A stretch of 64,000 nt of DNA, from positions 148,144 through 212,143 of the forward strand of contig NZ_QAJR01000003.1 in assembly GCF_003852545.1 (NCBI RefSeq), given 5' to 3'. The notes below the pieces were generated by a model. The model searched no databases, was not told the DNA's origin, and saw nothing but the letters and a program-made list of their open reading frames with translations. The stretch is from Acidovorax sp. FJL06 (GTDB lineage: Bacteria; Pseudomonadota; Gammaproteobacteria; Burkholderiales; Burkholderiaceae_C). Position numbers and translations under genes: made by a program. This document shows positions 27,617 to 36,262 of the stretch, in pieces (position 1 is the first letter of the stretch; every line of letters starts with the position of its first letter).

Positions 27617-28240
27617 ATGTTATCGAACGCCACGGACCACGACCACGCCTCGGTGCTGCGCACCGCCAGCCGTTTCCGGCCGGTGGACACGGCGGACTTC
27701 GCGCCCATCCTGCAGACGCTGCAATGCCGCGACCTGGCGCCTGGCGAATCACTGCTGCATGCTGGCCAACCCGAACCGGGCGAATATTTTGTGCTCCATG
27801 GCCTGCTGCGCATCAGCGTGGCCGACGAGCACGGGCGCGAGGTGACGCTGGATTTTCCGCAAGGGCCCGGCATCCTGCCACCCGCGATGACGCGCATGGC
27901 CGGGGGCTGCTCGCGCGTGGACTGCCAGGCGCTGGAGCCCACACGGGTGGCCCGCTTCGGCCGCGAGCTGCTGGTCACGCTCATGCTGCGCTCCCCGGTG
28001 CTGCAGCAGTGGGGCGAAGCCGTGATGCACGCCGAACTGCTGCGCCGCGCCGACCGCGAGTGGCGCCTGGCCGCCCTGCCCGCGCTGGAGCGGCTGCAGC
28101 TGCTGCGCCGCGAACACCCCACGCTGGAACAGCGTGCGCCCCACCGCCTGGTGGCCAGCTACCTGGGCATCACGCCCGTGTCGCTCAGCCGGCTGCGTGC
28201 GCAGCTGCTGCGGGAGAACCGCCCGCCGCAGCCGTGCTGA
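27617..28240 (+). CDS. Crp/Fnr-family transcriptional regulator
   Basis: 207 residues. The N-terminal cyclic-nucleotide-binding fold is seen as LAPGESLLHAGQPEPGEYFVLHGLLRISV, shown here in outline; the C-terminal winged helix ends HRLVASYLGITPVSLSRLR. It lacks the N-terminal cysteine set of FNR, so a 4Fe-4S sensor is unlikely. Effector unknown; it could bind heme or a nucleotide. I chose the ATG at 27617 over an ATG at 27545 (within the hydrolase start) because the domain begins ~25 residues later. Divergent from the alpha/beta hydrolase; converges with serA across six bases. Confidence 0.82.
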   Translation: MLSNATDHDHASVLRTASRFRPVDTADFAPILQTLQCRDLAPGESLLHAGQPEPGEYFVLHGLLRISVADEHGREVTLDFPQGPGILPPAMTRMAGGCSRVDCQALEPTRVARFGRELLVTLMLRSPVLQQWGEAVMHAELLRRADREWRLAALPALERLQLLRREHPTLEQRAPHRLVASYLGITPVSLSRLRAQLLRENRPPQPC

Positions 28241-28246
28241 AGTCGC

Positions 28247-29476
28247 TCAGAACAACACGCGGCTGCGCAGCGTGCCGCTGACCTGGGCCAGTTTGTCCAG
28301 CGCCAGGTCGGACGATGCGGCGTCGATGTCGATCACCACGTAGCCGATCTTCTCGTTGGTCTGCAGGTACTGGGCCGAAATGTTGATCGCGTTGTCCGAA
28401 AAGATGCGGTTGATCTCGGACAACACGCCCGGCACATTGCGGTGGATGTGCAGCAGGCGGTGCTTGCCCGGATGGGCGGGCAGCGCCACCTCGGGGAAGT
28501 TCACCGACGAGGTGCTGGTGCCGTTGTCGCTGTACTTCACCAGCTTCTCGGCCACTTCGAGGCCGATGTTGGCCTGCGCCTCCATGGTGGAGCCGCCGAT
28601 GTGCGGGGTCAGGATCACGTTGTCGAGCCCGCGCAGGGGCGACACAAACTCATCCTTGTTGGTGCGCGGCTCCACGGGGAACACGTCGATGGCGGCGCCC
28701 AGCAGTTTCTTGGCCCGGAGTGCCGCTGCCAGGGCCTCGATATCCACCACCGTGCCGCGCGCGGCGTTGATGAGGATGCCGCCGGGCTTCATGGCCGCAA
28801 TCTCGGCCGCGCCAATCATGCCTTCGGTGGACGGCAGCTCGGGCACATGCAGGCTCACGATGTCGCTCTGGCCCAGCAGATCGTGCAGGTGCTGTACCTG
28901 GCGCGCGTTGCCCAGCGGCAGCTTGTTGACCACGTCGAAAAACGCCACCTGCATGCCCAACGCCTCGGCCAGCACCGACAGCTGCGTGCCGATGGAGCCA
29001 TAGCCCACGATGCCCAGGGTCTTGCCCCGGATCTCATAGGCATTGTCAGCCGACTTGAGCCAGCCGCCGCGGTGCGCCACCGCGTTCTTCTCGGGGATGC
29101 CGCGCAAGAGCAGGATCGCCTCGGCCAGCACCAGCTCGGCCACGGAGCGGGTGTTGGAGTACGGCGCGTTGAACACCGCGATGCCACGCTCGCGCGCCGC
29201 GTTCAAATCCACCTGGTTGGTGCCGATGCAAAAGCAGCCCACGGCCACCAGCTTGTGCGCCTGGGCAAACACCGCTTCGGTGAGCTGGGTGCGCGAACGG
29301 ATGCCCACGAAGTGCACGTCCGCGATCTTGCGCTGGAGTTCGTCATCGGGCAGCGCGCCGGACACCGTCTCGATCTGGGTGTAGCCCGCCGCACGGATCA
29401 CATCCACCGCAGAGGAATGGATGCCCTCCAGCAACAAAAATTTGATCTTGTTCTTGTCGAGCGAATTGAGGGCCAT
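28247..29476 (-). CDS. serA: D-3-phosphoglycerate dehydrogenase
   Basis: 409 residues, the E. coli-type SerA with a C-terminal ACT domain (~residues 335-409, RLLHIHRNVPGVLSEINRIF). It makes 3-phosphohydroxypyruvate for serine synthesis, and the ACT domain usually gives serine feedback control. NAD is bound through LGIVGYGSIGTQ; catalytic Arg, Glu and His appear in NAARGTVVD, the glutamate of FPVEP and LTPHIGGST. The protein opens ALNSLDKNKIKFLLLEG. It is transcribed away from ugpB across a 297-base region holding a candidate Pho box. Confidence 0.95.
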   Translation of the reverse strand: MALNSLDKNKIKFLLLEGIHSSAVDVIRAAGYTQIETVSGALPDDELQRKIADVHFVGIRSRTQLTEAVFAQAHKLVAVGCFCIGTNQVDLNAARERGIAVFNAPYSNTRSVAELVLAEAILLLRGIPEKNAVAHRGGWLKSADNAYEIRGKTLGIVGYGSIGTQLSVLAEALGMQVAFFDVVNKLPLGNARQVQHLHDLLGQSDIVSLHVPELPSTEGMIGAAEIAAMKPGGILINAARGTVVDIEALAAALRAKKLLGAAIDVFPVEPRTNKDEFVSPLRGLDNVILTPHIGGSTMEAQANIGLEVAEKLVKYSDNGTSTSSVNFPEVALPAHPGKHRLLHIHRNVPGVLSEINRIFSDNAINISAQYLQTNEKIGYVVIDIDAASSDLALDKLAQVSGTLRSRVLF

Positions 29477-29616
29477 GGCTTTAGGGAAGTTGGTTTAAAA
29501 AAGGGGGCGCGACACCCGGGATGGGAAGAGGCGGCCCACGCAGTGGCGCACGCCACTATGCACCAAGCATGGTGCAACGCACAAAACCTTGCAGCACTCG
29601 GCAAATGGCTGCATGA

Positions 29617-29634
29617 CTGTCACAAAAAGGTCAC
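29617..29634 (+). promoter_or_regulatory. candidate PhoB box upstream of ugpB
   Basis: CTGTCAC (29617-29623), AAAA, AGGTCAC (29628-29634) gives two direct 7-bp half-sites with the 11-bp repeat distance of Pho boxes. The first half-site matches the consensus closely, the second 5 of 7. It lies about 140 bases before the ugpB ATG. The ugp system is in the Pho regulon in E. coli, which makes the site plausible. No other gene fills 29477-29773. Confidence 0.5.
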
Positions 29635-29773
29635 AATCGCTCCCCTTGCGGGTGCCCCACGGGGTTTCCCCCGTTGATACAGGCCATTGCGTCTGCGACA
29701 ACGACACACTCCCGTCACATCGGCTGACTACCCTTCGGCCTTTGTGCATTCCGTCATTCTTGGAGATACATAC

Positions 29774-31084
29774 ATGCAACTCAAGCATCTGGCGCTCTCT
29801 GCGGCCATCGCGCTGTCCGTCTGCGCCCCCGCACAGGCACAGCAGGTAGAGATTCAGTGGTGGCATTCGATGAGCGCTGCGTTGGGCGACTGGGTCAACG
29901 ACCTGGCCAAGCAGTACAACGCCAGCCAGACCAAGTACAAGGTCGTGCCCACCTACAAGGGCACGTATGACGAATCCATGACGGGTGCCATTGCCGCCTT
30001 CCGCGCCGGCAACGCGCCCCACATCATCCAGGTGTTCGAAGTGGGCACCGCCACCATGATGGCCAGCAAGGGCGCCATCGTGCCCGCCGCCAAGGTGCTG
30101 AACGACGGCGGCTTCAAGTTCGACCCCACGCAGTACGTGTCGGCCGTGGCCGGCTACTACACCGCGCCCAACGGCCAGATGCTGAGCTACCCGCTCAACA
30201 GCTCCACCACCATCTTCTATTACAACAAGGACGCCTTCAAGAAGGCCGGCCTGGACGCCGACAAGCCGCCCAAGACCTGGCCCGAAGTGTTCGCCGCCGC
30301 CTCCAAGCTCAAGGCCAGCGGCCACAGCTGCCCGTTCACCACCAGCTGGATCAGCTGGACGCAGCTGGAAAGCTTCTCGCTGTGGCACAACACGCTGTTC
30401 GCCTCCAAGAACAACGGCTTTGACGGCAACGATGCCCAGCTGCAGATCAACACCCCGCTGCATGTGCGTCACTTCGAGAACCTGGCCAAGGCCTCCAAGG
30501 AAGGCAGCTTCGTCTACAAGGGCCGCGGCAACGCGCCCGACGCCTCCTTCCCCTCGGGCGAGTGCGCGATGATCACTGGCTCGTCGGGCCTGTACGCCCG
30601 TGTGGCCAAGGAAGCCAAGTTCGCCTACGGCATCTCCACCCTGCCCTACTACGACGACGTGAAGGGCGCGCCCCAGAACACCGCCATCGGCGGCGCCAGC
30701 CTGTGGGTGATGTCCGGCAAGAAGGCCGAGGAATACAAGGGCGTGGCCGACTTCCTGAACTTCCTGAACGACACCAAGGTGCAGGCCGCCAGCCACCAGC
30801 GCACGGGTTACCTGCCCGTCACCATGGGCGCCTACCAACTGACCGAGGCCTCGGGCTTCTACACCAAGAACCCCGGCACCGACGTGGCCGTGACGCAGAT
30901 GATCAAGAAGGCCACCGACAAGTCGCGCGGCATCCGCCTGGGCAACTTCGTGCAGGTGCGCGCCATCATCGACGAGGAAACCGAACAGATCTGGTCGGGC
31001 AAGAAGACCGCCAAGGAAGCCCTGGACACCGCCGTCACACGCGGCAATGAGCAACTGGCCCGCTTCGCACGCGCCAACAAGTAA
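29774..31084 (+). CDS. ugpB: sn-glycerol-3-phosphate ABC transporter, periplasmic binding protein
   Basis: 436 residues. The signal peptide (LALSAAIALSVCAPAQAQ) is cleaved near QAQ. The mature part is a family 1 extracellular solute-binding fold: VEIQWWHSMSAALGDWV, AFRAGNAPHIIQVFEVGTATMM, SYPLNSSTTIFYYNKDAF and TSWISWTQLESFSLWHN match UgpB. It captures glycerol-3-phosphate or its diesters and hands them to UgpAEC. It is the first gene of ugpBAEC. A terminator-like hairpin follows it, which should reduce transcription of the membrane and ATPase genes. A candidate Pho box lies upstream. Confidence 0.95.
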   Translation: MQLKHLALSAAIALSVCAPAQAQQVEIQWWHSMSAALGDWVNDLAKQYNASQTKYKVVPTYKGTYDESMTGAIAAFRAGNAPHIIQVFEVGTATMMASKGAIVPAAKVLNDGGFKFDPTQYVSAVAGYYTAPNGQMLSYPLNSSTTIFYYNKDAFKKAGLDADKPPKTWPEVFAAASKLKASGHSCPFTTSWISWTQLESFSLWHNTLFASKNNGFDGNDAQLQINTPLHVRHFENLAKASKEGSFVYKGRGNAPDASFPSGECAMITGSSGLYARVAKEAKFAYGISTLPYYDDVKGAPQNTAIGGASLWVMSGKKAEEYKGVADFLNFLNDTKVQAASHQRTGYLPVTMGAYQLTEASGFYTKNPGTDVAVTQMIKKATDKSRGIRLGNFVQVRAIIDEETEQIWSGKKTAKEALDTAVTRGNEQLARFARANK

Positions 31085-31141
31085 GCACTGCCGAACGCCT
31101 GCCGATGCCGCCCTGCAGCCATGCCGGGTGGCATCGAAAGC

Positions 31142-31193
31142 CCGCCGCCCCGTCAACCAGCCTGGTTCACGGGGCGGCGGAGTTTTCTTTTTG
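31142..31193 (+). terminator. attenuator-like hairpin between ugpB and ugpA
   Basis: A 12-bp GC stem (31142-31153 with 31169-31180, arms CCGCCGCCCCGT and ACGGGGCGGCGG) encloses a smaller AACCA/TGGTT hairpin and is followed by AGTTTTCTTTTT. It looks like an intrinsic terminator inside the operon. Partial read-through would give much more binding protein than permease. Confidence 0.8.
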
Positions 31194-31204
31194 AGAGTTC
31201 CGAT

Positions 31205-32086
31205 ATGGAAAAACGCGTACTTTTTCGCTCTGCCTGGCTGCCCTGGGTGCTTCTGGCACCACAGTTGGCCGTCATCAGCATCTTCTTCTTCTGGCCCGCA
31301 GGCCAGGCCCTGGTGCAATCGTTCCAGATGCAGGACACCTTCGGCTTCTCCCGGGAATGGGTGGGGCTGGACAATTTCAAAACCCTTTTTGAAGACCCCG
31401 GCTACCTGGCGTCGTTCAAGACCACGGCCTTCTTCTCCATCCTGGTGGCGGTGAGCGGCATCACCCTGTCGCTGTGCCTGGCCATCTTTGCCGACCGCAT
31501 CATCAAGGGCGCCATCGTCTACAAGACGGCCCTGTTGCTGCCCTATGCGGTGGCACCGGCCGTGGCCGGTGTGCTGTGGATGTTCATGTTCTCGCCCTCA
31601 CTGGGTGTGGTGGCCTACCTGCTGCGCCAGTCGGGCTTTGACTGGAACCACATGCTCAACGCCGACCATGCCATGGCGCTGATCGTGATCGCGGCGGTGT
31701 GGAAACAGATCTCCTACAACTTCCTGTTCTTCCTGGCGGGCCTGCAGTCCATCCCCAAGTCGCTGATCGAGGCGGCCTCCATCGATGGCGCCAGCCCCTG
31801 GCGCCGGTTCTGGAGCATCCAGTTCCCGCTGCTCTCGCCCACCACGTTCTTCCTCTTGGTGATCAACGTGGTGTATGCCTTCTTCGATACCTTCGCCATC
31901 GTGGATTCGACCACGCAGGGCGGCCCGGGGCGCGACACCGCCATCCTGGTCTACAAGGTGTACCACGATGGCTTCAAGGCCATGGACATGGGCGGCTCGG
32001 CCGCACAGTCGGTGGTGCTGATGGCCATCGTCGTCGTGCTGACCGTCATCCAATTCCGCTACGTCGAGAAGAAAGTCCAATACTGA
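31205..32086 (+). CDS. ugpA: sn-glycerol-3-phosphate ABC transporter permease UgpA
   Basis: 293 residues, inner membrane, about six transmembrane helices. It opens [20 protein letters not shown]. The EAA coupling loop is visible in [23 protein letters not shown]. It pairs with UgpE to form the channel for UgpB. It follows ugpB by 120 bases that hold a terminator-like hairpin, and stops two bases before the ugpE ATG. Confidence 0.94.
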   Translation: MEKRVLFRSAWLPWVLLAPQLAVISIFFFWPAGQALVQSFQMQDTFGFSREWVGLDNFKTLFEDPGYLASFKTTAFFSILVAVSGITLSLCLAIFADRIIKGAIVYKTALLLPYAVAPAVAGVLWMFMFSPSLGVVAYLLRQSGFDWNHMLNADHAMALIVIAAVWKQISYNFLFFLAGLQSIPKSLIEAASIDGASPWRRFWSIQFPLLSPTTFFLLVINVVYAFFDTFAIVDSTTQGGPGRDTAILVYKVYHDGFKAMDMGGSAAQSVVLMAIVVVLTVIQFRYVEKKVQY

Positions 32087-32087
32087 T

Positions 32088-32939
32088 ATGGTTGAACGCA
32101 GCCCTTACCTCACCGCGTTCTCGCACCTCATCATGGTGCTGGGCGTGATCATCGTCGGCTTCCCGCTGTACCTGGCCTTCGTGGCCTCCACCCACACGGC
32201 CCAGGAGATCGTGCAGGTGCCCATGCCCATGGTGCCCGGCGGCAACTTCTGGCAGACCTACCACGACGCGCTGTTCGGTGGCGGCTCGGGCGCAGGCTCC
32301 ACCGCCCCCGTGGCCCGCATGATGTGGGTGAGCTTTGTCACCGCCATCGTCATCACCGTGGGCAAGATCGCGATCTCGCTGCTGTCGGCGTTTGCCATCG
32401 TGTACTTCCGCTTCCCGTTCAAGGGCATCTGCTTTTGGCTGATCTTCATCACGCTGATGCTGCCCGTGGAAGTGCGCATCGGCCCCACCTACCAGGTGGT
32501 GTCGGACCTGGGCATGCTCAACAGCTATGCGGGCCTCACAATCCCGCTGATCGCCTCGGCCACCGCCACCTTCTTGTTCCGCCAGTTCTTCCTCACGGTG
32601 CCGGACGAGCTGGTGGAAGCCGCGCGCGTGGACGGCGCCGGCCCCATGCGCTTCTTCAAGGACATCCTGGTGCCACTGTCGCGCACGTCCATCGCAGCGC
32701 TGTTCGTGATCCAGTTCATCTACGGCTGGAACCAGTACCTGTGGCCGCTGCTCGTGACCACCTCGGAGGACATGTACCCCGTGGTCATCGGCATCAAGCG
32801 CATGCTGGCCGGCGGCGACGCGGGCAACGAGTGGAACATCGTGATGGCCACGGCCCTGCTGGCCATGCTGCCACCCGCCTTCGTGGTGGTGGTGATGCAG
32901 CGCTGGTTCGTCAAGGGCCTGGTGGACACCGAAAAGTAA
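32088..32939 (+). CDS. ugpE: sn-glycerol-3-phosphate ABC transporter permease UgpE
   Basis: 283 residues with six predicted transmembrane segments. The coupling loop is [21 protein letters not shown], written here only in part as [34 protein letters not shown] is typical of MalG-type permeases. It partners UgpA. Only one base separates the ugpA stop from this ATG. The 62-base gap to ugpC is filled by a dual-hairpin repeat. Confidence 0.94.
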   Translation: MVERSPYLTAFSHLIMVLGVIIVGFPLYLAFVASTHTAQEIVQVPMPMVPGGNFWQTYHDALFGGGSGAGSTAPVARMMWVSFVTAIVITVGKIAISLLSAFAIVYFRFPFKGICFWLIFITLMLPVEVRIGPTYQVVSDLGMLNSYAGLTIPLIASATATFLFRQFFLTVPDELVEAARVDGAGPMRFFKDILVPLSRTSIAALFVIQFIYGWNQYLWPLLVTTSEDMYPVVIGIKRMLAGGDAGNEWNIVMATALLAMLPPAFVVVVMQRWFVKGLVDTEK

Positions 32940-32940
32940 A

Positions 32941-33000
32941 GATTAAACCTGGCCCTACCGCTTCATACACCTGCGCTAGCAGCTACCAATTTAATAGCAA
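32941..33000 (-). repeat. dual-hairpin repeat, copy 5
   Basis: Occupies almost the whole ugpE-ugpC gap. Hairpin B reads GCTAC (32982-32986), 7 nt, ATAGC (32994-32998), so four of five pairs remain. The conserved tail (GATTAAACC at the left) is present. The element ends one base before the ugpC ATG and leaves no clear Shine-Dalgarno sequence. Confidence 0.75.
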
Positions 33001-33001
33001 A

Positions 33002-34015
33002 ATGGCATCTCTATCCCTTCGCAACATCGTCAAACGCTACGGCACGGGCCCCAAGGCCAACCAGGTCATCCACGGCGTGAACGCCGAGGTCCAGGACGGT
33101 GAATTCATCGTGATCGTCGGCCCCTCGGGCTGCGGCAAATCGACCCTGCTGCGCATGGTGGCCGGCCTGGAGGAAATCTCGGGCGGCGACCTGTTCATCG
33201 GCGAGCGCAAGGTCAACGACCTGGAACCCGCGCAGCGCGACATCGCCATGGTGTTCCAGAACTACGCGCTCTACCCGCACATGACGAACTTCGAGAACAT
33301 GGCCTATGGCCTGAAGATCGCCAAGGTGCCCAAGGAGGAGATCAAGGCGCGCGTGGACAAGGCCGCCAAGATCCTCGAACTCTCGCACCTGCTCGAGCGC
33401 AAACCGCGCGAGCTGTCGGGCGGCCAACGCCAGCGCGTGGCCATGGGCCGCGCCATCGTGCGCCAGCCCCAGGTGTTTTTGTTCGACGAGCCGCTGTCCA
33501 ACCTGGACGCCAAGCTGCGCGCCCAGACCCGCCTCGAAATCCAGAAGCTGCACCGCGAGCTGGGCATCACCAGCCTGTTCGTGACGCACGACCAGGTCGA
33601 GGCCATGACCCTGGCCCAGCGCATGATCGTGATGAACGCGGGCAACATGGAACAGTTCGGCACGCCCGAAGAGGTCTACCACACGCCCGCCACCACTTTC
33701 GTGGCCAGCTTCATCGGCTCGCCACCCATGAACCTGCTCAAGAACGCCCCCAGCGCCACGCCCGGCACCATTCTGGGCATTCGCCCCGAACACCTGGACG
33801 TGCGCAGCGAGGGCTGGGAAGTCAAGGTGGAAACCGTGGAGCTGCTGGGCGCCGAACGCCTGATCTACGGCCGCATCAACGGCGAGCAGATCATCGTGCG
33901 CGTGGAAGAAGGCACGCACTCGCCCGCCCCCGACTCGGTGATCCATGTGCAGCCGCGCGCCGACCGCCTGCACAGCTTCGACGCCACCACCGGCAAGCGC
34001 ATCCCGGCGCCCTGA
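33002..34015 (+). CDS. ugpC: sn-glycerol-3-phosphate ABC transporter ATPase UgpC
   Basis: 337 residues. Walker A is GPSGCGKST, the Q-loop [12 protein letters not shown], the ABC signature [15 protein letters not shown], Walker [13 protein letters not shown] and the H-loop [11 protein letters not shown]. The C-terminal ~100 residues form a TOBE/regulatory domain as in MalK ([10 protein letters not shown]). It drives UgpAE. It starts at [14 protein letters not shown]; no good ribosome site precedes it because a repeat occupies the gap. It converges with the diguanylate cyclase gene across 13 bases. Confidence 0.94.
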   Translation: MASLSLRNIVKRYGTGPKANQVIHGVNAEVQDGEFIVIVGPSGCGKSTLLRMVAGLEEISGGDLFIGERKVNDLEPAQRDIAMVFQNYALYPHMTNFENMAYGLKIAKVPKEEIKARVDKAAKILELSHLLERKPRELSGGQRQRVAMGRAIVRQPQVFLFDEPLSNLDAKLRAQTRLEIQKLHRELGITSLFVTHDQVEAMTLAQRMIVMNAGNMEQFGTPEEVYHTPATTFVASFIGSPPMNLLKNAPSATPGTILGIRPEHLDVRSEGWEVKVETVELLGAERLIYGRINGEQIIVRVEEGTHSPAPDSVIHVQPRADRLHSFDATTGKRIPAP

Positions 34016-34028
34016 TCCGGCCCGCCGC

Positions 34029-35213
34029 CTACCGGGAGACCTGGTTGCGCCCCGCGCGCTTGGCCCGGTAGAGCGCGGCGTCGGCACGGTCGATGCAGGC
34101 CTGTATCGACTCGCCCGCCTCCCACAGCGCGATGCCCCACGAGGCCGTCACGGTCAGCGCCCGGGGCTGAAGCACCAGGGGGGCTGCGGCCAGATGGCTG
34201 CACAGGTCCTGGGCCTTGGCCATCAGGCTCTCGTCGTGCACCTGCATCAGCACGCACACAAACTCCTCGCCGCCCCACCGCGCCAGCAGGTCCGTCTCAC
34301 GCAGCCGCGCCCGCACCCGGGCGGCGGCGGCCACCAGCACGGCATCCCCCACGGCATGGCCATGGGTGTCGTTGATGGACTTGAAATGGTCCAGATCCAG
34401 CATCACGATGCCCAGCGCCACCGGACAGCGGCTGCGGCGCCGCTCCTCCTGTTGCAAGGCATCCATCAGGGCGCGCCGGTTCAGGCAATGGGTCAGGGGG
34501 TCGAGCGTTGCCAACCGCTGCACATGCTGCAGCGCCTCCGTCAGCTCCTGGTTGCTCTGCTTCAACTGCTGCGCCAGCTTGCGCGCCATCACCCGGCCTT
34601 CGATGTCGTGGCGATGCACGGCATACGACGAGATCCCGTACAGCTGGATCAGCAGCACCATCAGGACGGCGCACAGCGCCCACAGGACCTGCGGCGCGCC
34701 CGAGGCGGCCACCAGCCCCATCCCCCACAGCGGGGTGGCCACCCCCACACAAAAAGCCAGCAGCATGGGCCAGTAGGTGCTGAGGTTGTGAATGCTGAAC
34801 AGCGCCACCGTGGCCACGCACACCAGGATGACCTGCAGCAGCGTGGCGTCATTCCACAGCCCGGGCAAGGCCGTTGCAGAGCCCCAGGCCGCGCCATAGA
34901 CAAAGAACAGCACGGTCAAGCCATGCAACCAGCGCCGGCGCTGCACCGCAGCGCCCAGGCTGCGTCGCAGCAGCCCCAGCAGCCCCAGTGCGAGCAACTC
35001 CAGCAACACCATGCAGCCCACCCAGCCCGCCAGGTAGTCCACCGCCACCGCGTCCTGCATCAGCCAGGCCATGAAGCCAAAGCCCAGCCAGGACGTGGAG
35101 GACGAGAATCGCTGCCGCTTGAGCAGCACCCGCAACAACCCGGCGTCGATGGCCTCCCTGTCCCCTTCGTCCAGCGCCACCTCGCTGGCGGCATCGCTTT
35201 GTAGTTCGAGCAT
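34029..35213 (-). CDS. membrane diguanylate cyclase (GGDEF)
   Basis: 394 residues. Several hydrophobic segments lie within residues ~40-190, a short linker helix follows, and the GGDEF domain fills the last ~170. The active site is RWGGEEFVCV, with DHFKSINDTHGHAVGD upstream. An RETD five residues before GGEEF is a good RxxD inhibitory site, so product inhibition by c-di-GMP is expected. The membrane domain is of no family I recognise. It lies on the opposite strand between ugpC and ugpQ, interrupting an otherwise collinear set. Confidence 0.88.
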   Translation of the reverse strand: MLELQSDAASEVALDEGDREAIDAGLLRVLLKRQRFSSSTSWLGFGFMAWLMQDAVAVDYLAGWVGCMVLLELLALGLLGLLRRSLGAAVQRRRWLHGLTVLFFVYGAAWGSATALPGLWNDATLLQVILVCVATVALFSIHNLSTYWPMLLAFCVGVATPLWGMGLVAASGAPQVLWALCAVLMVLLIQLYGISSYAVHRHDIEGRVMARKLAQQLKQSNQELTEALQHVQRLATLDPLTHCLNRRALMDALQQEERRRSRCPVALGIVMLDLDHFKSINDTHGHAVGDAVLVAAAARVRARLRETDLLARWGGEEFVCVLMQVHDESLMAKAQDLCSHLAAAPLVLQPRALTVTASWGIALWEAGESIQACIDRADAALYRAKRAGRNQVSR

Positions 35214-35377
35214 TCACGACTCCCTTTGGCCGGCCCCAGGCAGGGGCTTTCAGGGTAGCGATGGCCGTGCCAAAGCGCAAGCGGCGCCAACGCCTGCCCC
35301 TACACTTTGGCTTTGCGACCATGCAGGCGACACCCGCCCGCCGCCCCCTCCCGTCCCCACCCTTCGTGTCCATTTCC

Positions 35378-36163
35378 ATGAGCAGCACCGCCACACCCCT
35401 TCCGCCCTGGCCCTACCCCCGCTGGATCGCCCACCGCGGCGCGGGCAAGCTGGCCCCTGAAAACACGCTGGCCGCGTTCCGCCTGGGCGCGCAGCACGGC
35501 TACCGCATGTTCGAGTGCGATGCCAAGCTGAGTGCCGATGGCGTGCCTTTTTTGATGCATGACGCCACGCTCCACCGCACCACCAACGGCGTGCAGGTGT
35601 TGGGTGCCGCCGCCAGCCCCACGGGCGGCGACCACCCCTGGTCCATGCTGTCGCAACTGGATGCGGGCGGCTGGCATTCGCGCAGCCATGCGGGCGAGCC
35701 GCTGCCCACGCTGGAGAACCTGGCGCGCTACTGCATCGCCAACGGCTTGTTCCTGAACATCGAGATCAAGCCCACGCCGGGGGCCGAGGAAACCACCGGC
35801 CGGGTGGTCGGCGAAACCACGACGCGCCTGTGGCAAGGCCAGGCGACGCCACCGCTGCTCTCGTCCTTCCAGCCCGAGGCACTGAAAGGTGCGATGTCCG
35901 CCGCACCGCACATCCCGCGCGCTTTGCTGCTGGACACGCTGCGGGACGGCTGGGCCGACATGGCCCGGCAGCTGGGCTGCGTCGCCATCGTCTGCAACCA
36001 TGCGCTGTGGGACGCGGCCCTGGTGGCCCAGGTGCAGGGCCTGGGCATGCGCACCCTGAGCTACACCGTGAACGACGACTGGGCCGCGCAGCGGCTCATT
36101 GCCCTGGGCACGGACGGCATCATCACCGATCGCGTGGACTTTTTTCCGCCCGCCACGGCCTAA
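35378..36163 (+). CDS. ugpQ: glycerophosphodiester phosphodiesterase
   Basis: 261 residues of the GDPD fold. It hydrolyses glycerophosphodiesters to glycerol-3-phosphate and an alcohol, which matches the ugp transporter next door. WIAHRGAGKLAPENTLAAF is the signature with catalytic histidine; FECDAKLSADGVPFLMHDATL gives the second histidine and metal-binding Glu/Asp, quoted only in outline. LFLNIEIKPTPG holds a further acidic residue. There is no signal peptide, so it is cytoplasmic like UgpQ. The ATG at 35378 is followed by MSSTATPLPPWPYPRW; in-frame ATGs exist upstream. Confidence 0.92.
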   Translation: MSSTATPLPPWPYPRWIAHRGAGKLAPENTLAAFRLGAQHGYRMFECDAKLSADGVPFLMHDATLHRTTNGVQVLGAAASPTGGDHPWSMLSQLDAGGWHSRSHAGEPLPTLENLARYCIANGLFLNIEIKPTPGAEETTGRVVGETTTRLWQGQATPPLLSSFQPEALKGAMSAAPHIPRALLLDTLRDGWADMARQLGCVAIVCNHALWDAALVAQVQGLGMRTLSYTVNDDWAAQRLIALGTDGIITDRVDFFPPATA

Positions 36164-36209
36164 AAAAGTCCCCAGGCCAGCGCCACCATGGAGCCGGATT
36201 GGCCGGGCC

Positions 36210-36262
36210 ACGGGTGGCGTCCCCTTCGCAGGAGGAAGGCGCTATAGCGCCTCAGGGGGTCA
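36210..36262. repeat. GC-rich hairpin repeat at the end of a Bug-family gene
   Basis: AGGCGC-TATA-GCGCCT (36237-36252) is nested inside CCCCT (36221-36225) and AGGGG (36254-36258). It runs into the stop codon of the leftward Bug gene. GCGCCTCAGGGGG is shared with the start of the window, which also lies at the end of a leftward gene. It could act as a terminator or 3'-end barrier. Confidence 0.6.
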
